DNA of 64,000 nt from positions 62,001 to 126,000 of the forward strand of contig WMKJ01000005.1 in assembly GCA_009733715.1 (NCBI GenBank), in the 5' to 3' direction. This stretch comes from Herpomyces periplanetae. Taxonomy: Eukaryota; Ascomycota; Laboulbeniomycetes; Herpomycetales; Herpomycetaceae. Positions 22,236-32,475 of the stretch are shown here, in pieces (the first letter of the stretch is position 1; each line of letters starts with the position of its first letter). Below the pieces are notes generated by a model. It saw only the letters and a program-made list of their open reading frames with translations, did no database searches and was not told the DNA's origin. The position numbers and the translations under genes are program-made.

Positions 22236-25200
22236 GAAGCCCACAAATGTAGGTCAGGGAAATGTATTGTAATATAGCAAAAACACACAAGAATGCGAAA
22301 TGGTTTGGACTTCCAGTTAATGACGAATGGAACAAATATTTAAGGTATTTGAAAGAGTAGTCAGTGGAAGTGAGTCCTGGTTAAAGCTTCCCAAGTCCAT
22401 GAAGCGGCACGGTTCGAATATTTAACGATTGAACTGGTCCACGTTGGTAACACGGGTTGAAGTGAAACTTTCACTGGGGATAAATTGTGCTCTCGAAGAT
22501 GGAACTAGGAAGCAAGCGGGAATGGGATTGAGAGGGAAAAGATGAAAAAGCTGCCCAAGAGTGCAATTTAGCCAACAACTAATAAATGGATAAAAGTCTA
22601 GGTTAATCTAAGCACAGTGTAAGCTAAGTATTCATTGAAATCAAGGTTTATATACACACATAAGAAAATTTTCGTATGAATATATCTGACAAGATACAGA
22701 GTTGAAAATGCTAAATAGTAAAAAACACGGCAAGTAATGCACTTGAGAAAGCTCAAGATGGACAATTGGGTTTGAAGGACAAGGAAATGATTATATTTTT
22801 AACGTACCTTCATCAAGAAGAATTTCCACTTGGCCCGTAACAAGCGGCGAATTTTAGTTGTCAGAATGAATTAGACATTGCCAGAAGGGAGAGTGCAATT
22901 TGATGATCCAATATCAAAACAACAGGGAATTCGTTAATACACGGCAAAAAGCTTGCGATAGCACAAAACGGTTAATGAATAGCTGAATAGTCAGCGAGAA
23001 AAATAAATCATGATGGGTGGGGTGCCTCTTGGAAAAGAAATAGCTCTGGTTAACAGAGGGAAAGCTGATCACGAAGCTAAGACTATTAAAACCAAAGCTG
23101 GGTGAATCAAAGGGTAATATTGTATATCTAAGAGCAGCAAGAGGGTGAGTGAAGGAATGTCGTGAGGATGAAAGTTACCCGAGTGATTAGGGAGATAGAA
23201 TAAATCTTGATCGGGGGTTTTTCTCTTGACTAGAGCAGCATATCGTTAAAGGGATAGTACAATCCAAGCCTGTAGGATATCTTGAGGGATGGACGGACTG
23301 ATTGAAGAACGGGCGAGCGAACGGATGAATAGAGAGATTGACATTTCACAGTAAGTAAGCCTTACATGTATGATATCATCGTGAGATCCAGTTAAACGAG
23401 ATCGTTATGCGAATAAAAAGGTATGATTCCAACGGCCGCGTGACAAAAACGGAGAAAAATTAACGCACTGCACACTAGCGTTCAGCAAGGCTAGAAGCTT
23501 CTTGCTGTAAGGGAAACACTGAAGGGGGTGTTGGTGCTGTCGACAGGTAGAGATTTAACCGGACGAAAGATTAGTCCAAACTATCGCGAAATTCGTGTAC
23601 AAGTGATTAGTCCATTGAGACTTACTTCATTGAAAATACTTGACCGTTTAGGCGTAACATAATTCGTGACACTCGCACGATAACGAAAAAATAATTCCGC
23701 ACTACCCATAAAAATGTGCTGTGTGACGGAGCATCGTAATTCAGTAAACCAGGTTGGAACGGTTTATTAACGTGGATAATGGGATTATCAGCTATAAGGC
23801 AAAAGCAAGTAGAGTTTTGTGCCAGACGAAAGATAAAGCTAACTATCAGCTCTTATAGCGAGTTGTATTTTGCTGGATCACTGTACTGAAATAGCCTGTG
23901 AAGAAAAACGTGTACTGCAAAGAGTTCATACTGATGTAAAGTTCAATGGATCGCAGGTTATTGTGCCACAAGTCTCACTAACATGATAATTAAAATATTA
24001 ACAACACCAATCCCGTCAGCCCAAGATGGATAAATGAGACTGGGTAATTAGAAGATTTTCTCGCAGAAGAATAGCGTAAATGTATAGGAAGTTGGAGTAT
24101 GAGGCGAATAAGGATCGGGAGATAGAAAAAATCGTGGCAAAAGGGTAACAAAGCTGGATAACTGGAAGTATGGTAAGTGAGCCAAATGAAGATAATTAGT
24201 ATTATGCAGAGGATAAGTTTCGTGAAAGCTCATCACAGCGGCTAGATAGTGCAGTACATATAATGGGATAAGATATTTGGTCTTCTTAGCCTTAAAGGGT
24301 TGGAATGCACGCCAGGGTTGATATTTTGATGTAGAGGATTAAGAGAGGGATGATAAACTCACGGGCGATTCCTTTGTCCAGTAGATGAAGAATGTGAAGG
24401 ATAAATTGGGAATTATAGGGAAAAATCAAGGCATAAGTTTTGTTTAACAGGTTCCCCTTTGGCATATTATTTCACCAAAAATCACCGTGCTGGTTGCAAG
24501 TCGATTTAACATTTAAGTAAGGCAGCGAGTAGAGGCATCGCATGGCAAGGAGTGCTATAACATCGAAGGGGTAATAAAATAGGATTCCAGTGTACCTATC
24601 AGAAAGGAATGTGAGTGGGTTTTTCGAAGAGGGGGGGAAGTGATGTATGGCTGTAATGAATATGATTAGCGTAGAATTAGAAATGAAATGAGTGATTGAA
24701 GGGATGAATGCAAAAGTATGGAGGGGAATTTGAAAACCATCATCATGACTATTTCCTGGTGCGGCTGAGTGGCATGAAAAGGTAAGAATTAACCAAGTTT
24801 TGCAAGGAATTGTCATGGCTAAGCCGAATGTACAGAGAAATGTAATTGGATGTTAACTTACACCGCTATCATGCTCGCGAATACAAATGAAACCAAGCAC
24901 GGTGAGTTATGGCACAAGTTACATGGGTGGTTAAAAAGCTCGAGGGAAGACAAGAGCGGGTCGGGCATGAATTGCGGAGCGCGGGGCCAGTTTAGACAGT
25001 CCGCAGAACGGGATAACAGAAGCAACATCAAGCGCGAGATTTAACCAGCTGTGTAGGAAAGCATTTCCAAAGATAATATGTGCACACATACGCACACGCA
25101 CACATGCTCACACACAAGCATGTAATACGTTGGTACGTATCTCCGTAAAGTTCATCAACCGGGTAATATTGAAATTCTAAAACGTTAAATCAGTCGCCCG

Positions 25201-25637
25201 ACTCGGGGGTCAACCAATGCTAGAAATGTGTAAGGAGAAACCTCTAACTCATGATTCTTTGTTCAAACTTGCGTGAGTGCGGGTGAAGGAAGATTACAGA
25301 GTTCGAGTAACAAAAAACGAGTAAGTTAGAGGGTAAGCAGTGTGACGTGAACACTCAACTGAGCCATTTTAGTGCGATAAAAGCGAAACGAGAATGGTTA
25401 CCTTGTACAACACAAGAATTTCATCATGAATGATCAAGGCAATAAGAAAAAGTAGTGTTAGAGTAATATTGTCGTTAACAGGCCAATCATTAACAGCAAT
25501 CACTTGCGGTAATAAACCTATACACATGCGTGCATGCGCGAAAAGCGATTAGTTAGTGATGCGCTCTCGATTTGAAGCATTTAGGTTACAAGGCAGAGCG
25601 GGTATAAGTGATAACCAAGTGGTGTTAGAGCTGCCAA
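22236..25637. other. 3.4-kb region upstream of the forkhead gene
   Basis: No gene was found. The plus strand is rich in purines for most of its length, so it is CT-rich in the sense of the forkhead gene. It may hold a long regulatory region and perhaps untranslated exons. A CA-rich microsatellite lies at 25082-25121. The 3' untranslated region of Cactin occupies the right edge. Confidence 0.45.
25082..25121. repeat. CA-rich microsatellite
   Basis: An imperfect run of CACA/CGCA dinucleotides is visible, interrupted by TACG and TGCT. Confidence 0.8.
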
Positions 25638-27799
25638 CTATGAAGCAGCAAATGCTTGATATATGAAGAATGAATGGATGTAAGTCGGACTGGAAGTACG
25701 TACTCTCTTGAACTGAAAATGAAGTTGGAGTATACCCTATACATCTCATACATCAAACGTTAATTACTTGAACGAACAAGCCTTGTGCAAAGCATTGATA
25801 CTTTGTTGTCATCGCTATCGCCGTAGCCGTTGCCAGCGCAGCTTTGTACAAATTTACACTAAATAATAATCACTGGGTTTCTTTTCACGTATTAGAGATA
25901 AGGAAAAGTTCGACTTACCTTCTCGAAGCTGCTTCTAAAGGCTCTTTCACGTTTTGCACTGTAATCCCATTCGCGATCCACAATACGAAAACAGATATCT
26001 TCGTACGGTGGACCACCGATAAATCGGATTAAACAAGTATCAAAAACTCCGGCAGGTGAAAGTTGATGCCCTTTTTTGCGACCACCTCTCTCAATGCGAT
26101 ATGTGGGAGCTTTGGATGGGTCTACCAGGTCCGGATAAAAAATATTGAACTTATAGCCTTGTGGAACCCGTGGGGGAGGATTATCATGACCAAAGTGGGT
26201 CTGATTGTACTTATTCCAGTCGTAGCCCATTTTAACACGGTTAAAGTAACGTGGTTTACGTGGTTTATACTTATTAGCCCATTCGGGTAATTTTGTCGCT
26301 TCGATTTCCTCTTCAGCATTCAAAATTTCCTCGTCTTCATCAACGCCACGGGCTACCTCCCGTTCATAAAGAGCTAACATAGCGTGGGAGAAATCGTCAT
26401 TTCCATTACTTCCTAACATACCCGGCGTCGGAGCAAAGCGAGATGTAACTAAAGCGCTAATATTTCCAATTCGATAGTTCATTTTACCACTACCACTACT
26501 ACCACCACCACCACCACCACCGCCGCTGGTAATAAGGCCGTTGTTCATACTACCGTTACCCGTGGTGTTATGAAGCATACTACCACCGTTTTGACCTCCG
26601 ATTAGTTGAGCTGTAAGCTGAACATCCCGGTTTAAACTGCGCTGTGCATCCTTCTGCTTAGCGGGGATGTAGCCTAGTTTAAGCATGTTTCGTCGTTCGA
26701 TGGCCACATGATTCAAGAAATCAGCTTCACTGCGAGACGGCAAGGATTTAGCCTCAGAGCCAATTAGTTTAAGCATTGGTTCGCCGTCGATAAATTTTCC
26801 AACGTCATATAAATCTACCGTGTACAAATGTTTAGTTGATACGTGGTGATCATTATAAAGGTTCGCTTGCGTAACTCGTTCATCCGAAGGGGCGATACTT
26901 GGGTTACTTTGTCTTTCAGTTGATCCGTCTATGTTGCGTACTAGCACTTCACGTAAACGCTTCACTAAGACTCGGGATCCTTCCATTTGTTGCTTGCGAA
27001 GCATATTCAATCGACTGTTGATAACGGCTTTTGAAATTTCGCGAAGATGAGCTCGCGCTTTCCACAACATTATATTATCGAGCAAGGTCTCCCAGTATTC
27101 ATGATCGACTAAATCTTGATCAGAGGCAAGCTTATCCCGTATCTGAATTTCAAGTCGATCCAGGTCCTCAATACTCTTGCTGGCCAAAAGTTTATTAGCA
27201 TCAGCCGTGACGTTTTGCAAGCCCGGACCCATACTTCCGCTCGATGAATATAAAGAGTATGAAGTTAATGATGAGCTTGGCAGGTCCGTTTCACCATCGA
27301 GAAAACGCCCGTTCGCACGACTCAGGGACAACATTCGTTGCCGATCCTTACATATAGTTTTCATGGTGATCCAATAATTCCGATTTTCCGGGTCCTGTTC
27401 AAGAGTACAAAATGTCTCTAAATCTTGCAATAGCTGACCTAGCTCACGTTCGGTTAAACGTAGAAATACGGCTTCAGGGTCCAAAATTTCAAAATCTCTT
27501 CCATCTTCGCCATCATAAAGGTCATCTCTGTTATCATCAACCGAAAGAAAATTATTCTTTTCTACAAGCACCCGAAGTGTGGTAGCTAACCAATCGATAG
27601 GACGAGCTCTTCCCTCACGAACTCGGATTACCGCTTTTTTTTTAGCTTGCTCTAGCACGAAAAGGTCTTCTCCGGCCACCCAAGCTTCTTCAGCTGCTTC
27701 ATTTACCGTACGTTTAGCAGGAATTATTGATTGATTATTTCTCCCATGCTTTGATGCACCGCTACGACGGTTATGTCGATGTGATCGATCACTCCCCAT
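25638..27799 (-). CDS. CACTIN: Cactin, spliceosome-associated protein, two exons
   Basis: Exon 1 is 27799-25919 and exon 2 is 25736-25638, with a 182-nt intron (donor GTAAGT, acceptor TATAG). The product is about 659 residues. Cactin associates with the spliceosome and is needed for faithful splicing in fission yeast and animals; budding yeasts lack it. The mid domain starts near residue 30 (NEAAEEAWVAGEDLFVLEQA) and continues through FLRLTERELGQLLQDLETF. The conserved C-terminal domain spans about residues 510-640, with KPRYFNRVKMGYDWNKYNQ, GYKFNIFYPDLVDPSKAP and PPYEDICFRIVDREWDY. Exon 2 supplies the ending GILQLHFQFKR, which identifies the intron. A Gly-rich tract interrupts the middle. 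Homologues usually end soon after FKR, whereas here about 22 residues follow, beginning at a donor-like GTACGT. One more small exon is therefore possible. Confidence 0.9.
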
Positions 27800-28044
27800 T
27801 CTCGCGTAACTTTACCGACGAGAAGAGTATAATTTCTCCCAAATTCAGTACATACATGAATAAATTAGTCTGAAAACCAATAGAATAAACTTTCACAACC
27901 ACACAAACTTTAACACTGAATCTTTTCTTAAAAAGAAAATTACCCTAACGATTAACGGGAAAATCTCGCGATGTCAAATTTCATTCCACAAAAAATTTGG
28001 GAAATTTATTCACCCGTTTCCGGTTCGCCTAAGTCTGAGCGATT

Positions 28045-28055
28045 GCTGACTCAGC
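28045..28055. promoter_or_regulatory. AP-1/Gcn4/Maf-like palindrome
   Basis: GCTGACTCAGC is perfectly self-complementary and contains TGACTCA, the core bound by AP-1 and Gcn4-type bZIP factors. The GC flanks resemble the extended Maf element. Confidence 0.55.
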
Positions 28056-28066
28056 TTCAAGCCAGA

Positions 28067-28086
28067 TAGGGTTAGGGTTAGGGTTT
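28067..28086 (+). repeat. Interstitial telomere-like repeat (TTAGGG)
   Basis: The sequence reads TAGGGTTAGGGTTAGGGTTT. Short TTAGGG tracts inside promoters can bind Tbf1/Teb1-type factors in fungi. It is too short and too internal to be a chromosome end. Confidence 0.85.
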
Positions 28087-29216
28087 GTTCTTCATTTCTA
28101 CTTTGGTTCATTTCACGATGTGCATTTCGGGAAGAATAATTTTTTGTGGGGGGAGAGTGAGTGAAGATGATGGAAGTATATTGGTTCGGAATTGGAAGTT
28201 AAGTACTTTGATTTTATTTAAAAATTCCCTTTAGATAGTCGGAAGGTGAGTTGTTTCGTTATTCCTACTGCATTTTTCATACGTTAACCTCCGGTGTAGA
28301 GTATTAAAGTAATGTTTAACTGTTGGCGTAAACATCAATACAAAATATAAACAGATAACAAATAGAAGAACAAGTAAATGTGTATATTTGGGGAAATTAC
28401 CGTCAACACTTACACGGTTCTCTGAACTGGCAAGTCTATCAATTTGTTCGTTTCACCTTCTGGGTAAGTTCTATTAAAAATGATCATCATAAACATATGA
28501 AGTTAGAAACTCCATGATATCCAACATACAACCCTCCGCAACAATATACACTAAACATCCATCTATACATTTCCCGGCTGTACTTTCAACACAATACACG
28601 TAAACTCACATCACACTACACCGATCAAGTTATCGTTATGTTGACATATTAATTGTATTCACGACATCCCAGAAACATTCCGTCAAATATTTCTCGACAA
28701 GCCCGGCAGGAAAGTCTAACGCTACTTTTCAACTGTCATGTACGCACTTTACCATTGATTAATCGGCAAATGAAGTAGTCCGACAGCATACTTCAAGTAG
28801 CCTAGGTACAATTAGCTTTCACTTTACTCATCTTAATTCGTTCGTCCATCAATTTTTCGTTTTACCAGTATACTTATTTTTTGGAAATACGACCAAGATC
28901 AATATCGTGTATGATTTATCGTAATTTTTATCCCTTTGTATGATTGTCATTAGACCCATACCAGCTTGACGAGCCGACCGACTAACTTATCGATCGATTT
29001 TCCGCCTCGTCAACAACCTCGTCACAGTCGCATATCTTCATTGTAAAATCTTCATTGCTCGAGGTTTGTTAATGAACGATCGTGCACGTTAACGCACCTT
29101 TTGCTATGCTTTTCATACATATTATCTTTCGCTATTATTTTCAATATTAATTAAATTCATACTTTAAGTTATTTTATCCAAATATATTCTTTGCGAATAT
29201 TTCAACTTGATCCGCG

Positions 29217-31905
29217 ATGGTGACAGGGTTTGTATCATCATTCCATTATAAAAAGCTCGTACTAACTTTATTCACAACCACTTAGAATTCAAACTTCGGT
29301 TCAAGTAATCTCAAATCCAGACCGAGTTTACCCTTATGTTGATGATCTTTGTCAACCTGGTGTTGATATTAAGGTATATCAAAATGATCAGAACCAGCAA
29401 CTCAACTGTGGAAAGGAAAACATTGGATGTCAAACATCTCAGAATTTCTTGAAACTATCTCTCGATGCTATCAAATCTTCCAACATCTGCAGCACAATTA
29501 CAGATGCCATCAAGTTCAAGCCAGATGATGCTTACGTCGACAAGCCTTTGGACGAATGGCTTGAAACAGACAAGAAATTTACCATCAACGAAATTTTGAA
29601 TGACGATACCTCCAGCTCATCCGCCCAAAGGACTGAATCATCTGCTTCCAGATCCGGTTTATCCGATAGCTCATTGTCAAATTCGGTTCCACTTCTCGAT
29701 GCTCCTGATAAGGCAGAAACTTTTCACGGTCATACTGATCATAAATCTCCCACGGCTCTTCAAAATTGCATTAATCAAGATATCGTTGCCATTACCACAA
29801 CTCCCAAAAAGTCAACCTTAATGAGCCCAACTTCTTCTTTTCTTCAAAAGTGCACAACTCCCCGCTCTAACCAAAGCAACAAATCTGCCAGGTTACTAAA
29901 AACTCCAATCAAGAGTAATTTTTTTCCTTACTATTACCGTGTATTCTGCCCTAATTTAAAGTGCTAACTTTTTAATAGATCTTTCTCCCCTTGTGAAACC
30001 CACTAGCACCAGTTCCAAGGCATCCAATAGTTCTAGTCGCAGTGCAGATTTTATGCCGGGTTTTCACACTGCTCGCCGTGCAGAACTTCGAGCCATGCTA
30101 GATAAACAAAGAGATAAAGATGAACCGATCAAATCCGATCTCAAGAGTCTATCTGTAAGTATCCTAGACACTTTCCCATTCTATAGGTATCCTTTTAACG
30201 TATCCTGTTAAAACTAGCCTTATTCAATGAATGGATACAGCTGTGATAAGTCCCCAAATACTCCAGGAATTGAAACACCGTATCCAACTCCAACTTCGAG
30301 CCGATCTCAGACAGGCCTTCACCTCAGACGCAATGATTTTGGTGCTATTCATGAAGAACCCGACATATTGGATGGCAAAATGATAACCAACAACAATTCA
30401 AGATGCTCATCCGAAGATTACGAAATTATAAATCACCTAGCTGATTATAATTTTGATAAGAAACCCCACGACACAACCACCCATAGCGAGGACGTTTCGT
30501 GCGATCAGAGTTACGAAAACAATCATGACCATAAATTTTTTAATATGCCTCATACTACAGAATTTCTCCAAGCAATTCCAGAATGCCATGATTCAGAGGT
30601 ACGTTTCGTTTGTAAATTATATATTATCCAGTTAACTAATTATTCACTATATCATAAAGGATGATGAACCCGATATGCAGGTAATGGATGATCCAACAAG
30701 TGCCAATACGCCACAATTGGAAGAAGATGAAGAGCGAACTGCATGCCATGATAATAAACCCGACACATCATCATCGAAGGAAATGGAGCAATCGGATGAT
30801 TTATCTCCGCATAAAAATTATGACGCATCCGAAAAAACATGTATTAAGCCGGCTCCGGCAAACGAATCGTATTCGGACTCGTCTGAAACAGTGGTTAATG
30901 ACTCTCAATTACAAACAATGCAATCCAGAATGGACAATGGCTGTTATAAAACTGAGAGAATTACGGGTCGACGAATGAGCAAGCGATTGCGCTCTTTCCG
31001 TAAAAAGCCGAGGACCTTCAGCAAAGCGGGCTTCTCTAATCTGGCTCCAAACGAAATGCTGCCATGTGATTTAGCCGTTATGAATTTTGCCGGAATACCA
31101 TCGTTTACAACGGGACAAGTTACACCGAACTTATTCATTCCACCATATTTGCCATTTGTTGGTCGTAATATTGCCCATGATGCGGCTTGGACTCCATCAA
31201 CAACGTACTATGCCAAACCAAATGATTATGTTAGTGGAATTAATATTCCAGTGACGAATGAAGTTCAAGGTAATAACAATAAGCTTATCAGTCCCAATTA
31301 TATCTAACAGTTGAATTAGCTATACACTTAGACACGAAGAACCTTAACCCGGAGGCAGCAAGTTACATCCCCAGCGGTACGCCCAAAATGTCGAGCCCTA
31401 TATCGAAGCCAACGGAGAAGTTGAATAATGAGCTTAGCTGTACAGTAAAGAGTAAAAATAAGCCTGAATCACTACGAGTAAAAAGGCAGCAGCATATCCG
31501 AGTGAGTCTTTAAATAGGATCCCATTGTAAGGAAAATACTAACATTAAAAATTCAAGGTGTCGAGTCAACTCAAGCCAGGAAACTTGACAATTTTGAACA
31601 CACAAGCGGGACATATATTTAAGTCTTACTTTTGCCCTGAAAGTAAGCGTGTCAATTGCAGTCTAGCGAAAATGGAAGTGAATAGGTTTGCAACAACACA
31701 GACAATTGACTGGGATCAATTTGCAAGAGAGACGTTTGGTAGCGGAGCCAAAGGAATGCTTAACAGAACGTTAAATGCAAGTAAGAATTTGGTATTTTTG
31801 ACTAGATCCGGAACATGTGTACACAGCACTGAATATGCTCGAGCTGTAGTAAATGTGTGCGTAGATTATTCCGGACGAAAATTTGCTCTGGTAGAGTTTG
31901 ATTAA
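29217..31905 (+). CDS. Unidentified seven-exon gene, largely disordered protein
   Basis: I do not recognise this protein. The proposed exons are 29217-29227, 29286-29914, 29979-30154, 30251-30598, 30660-31269, 31311-31501 and 31558-31905. All joins keep frame and give 770 residues. The 58-nt first intron and the last intron contain TACTAAC branch sites. Most of the protein is Ser, Thr, Asp and Asn-rich and looks disordered. It has a possible ordered start (SNPDRVYPYVDDLCQPGVDI, then KPLDEWLETDKKFTINEIL), many SP/TP sites (TPKKS, MSPTSS, TTPRSNQ, KTPIKN, SPNTPG), a basic patch (RRMSKRLRSFRKKPRTFSKA) and a folded-looking C-terminal block of about 110 residues starting LKPGNLTILNTQAGHIFKSYF. The SP/TP-rich pattern suggests a kinase-regulated nuclear or cell-cycle protein, which is only inference. 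The 11-nt first exon is the least certain part. Confidence 0.65.
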
Positions 31906-32475
31906 TTATAAACACTCAAAATCATTGATGTACATTCGACCGAAGTTTTATTTTTAAAAATAATTTATTGAAGAGTTGATAAACTTCAAGTTCGTTTGAT
32001 CGTGTCCCATAGGATGGTAAAGTTTCAAAATCTTCGTTTAAAATACCCACGTAGCCACCTTTTATCACATGATCAGTGAGGAAGGTGTAGTAATTTTAAG
32101 GGGAAAAGGTAGGATAAACAGGAAACTCAGAATGTTTATTTAAGAAATTAGGTAGACATTACGACCATATTTAGGAAGAAAGATTGATTAAGTAGATCTA
32201 AAAAATTTTTATCATTTGGAAGTTAAATTATACCTTGAAGTTAAAGGATACTCAAAACGAGATTTTTATCGTCATCCACAATTGAATTGATGACCAAACC
32301 CATCATAACCGTAGGAAAAAAGTCGAGCCGAGTTAACCAAGCTGCACGTGATATACAGAATACACAAGCACTGTGGCGCATGAGGACGTTTGAAAATGTG
32401 CGAGGGAATGAGGTAGAAGGATTTTGGGGAAGTTTAAGCATGGGGGGAATAAAAATTTCAATCTAGGGAACAGCC
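31906..32475. other. Prp2 promoter region
   Basis: This AT-rich stretch separates the unknown gene from PRP2, both on the plus strand. It holds TCACATGA at 32065-32072 and a 58-codon open frame (32290-32466), listed separately. Confidence 0.5.
32290..32466 (+). CDS. Short ORF just upstream of PRP2 (uORF or small protein)
   Basis: ATG at 32290 opens 58 codons (MTKPIITVGKKSSRVNQAAR at the start, GSLSMGGIKISI at the end). It stops at TAG, nine bases before the Prp2 start codon and in another frame. It is not recognisable as a known protein. If it lies on the Prp2 mRNA it would act as an upstream ORF; it could also be chance. Confidence 0.25.
   Translation: MTKPIITVGKKSSRVNQAARDIQNTQALWRMRTFENVRGNEVEGFWGSLSMGGIKISI

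Larger units (their letters stand above)
27800..29216. promoter_or_regulatory. Divergent promoter Cactin / unknown seven-exon gene
   Basis: This is 1.4 kb between divergent genes. It holds a perfect palindrome GCTGACTCAGC (28045-28055) and, 12 nt further, three telomere-like TTAGGG units (28067-28086). The rest is AT-rich without a visible gene. Confidence 0.55.

Noticed and set aside
28067-28086. TTAGGG repeats as a chromosome end or old telomere fusion
   Set aside because: Only about three units lie between two intact genes; a factor-binding site is simpler.
30227-30250. Acceptor at 30240 (TACAG) for the unknown seven-exon gene
   Set aside because: It would put a TGA stop in the required phase; the acceptor at 30250 keeps the frame.
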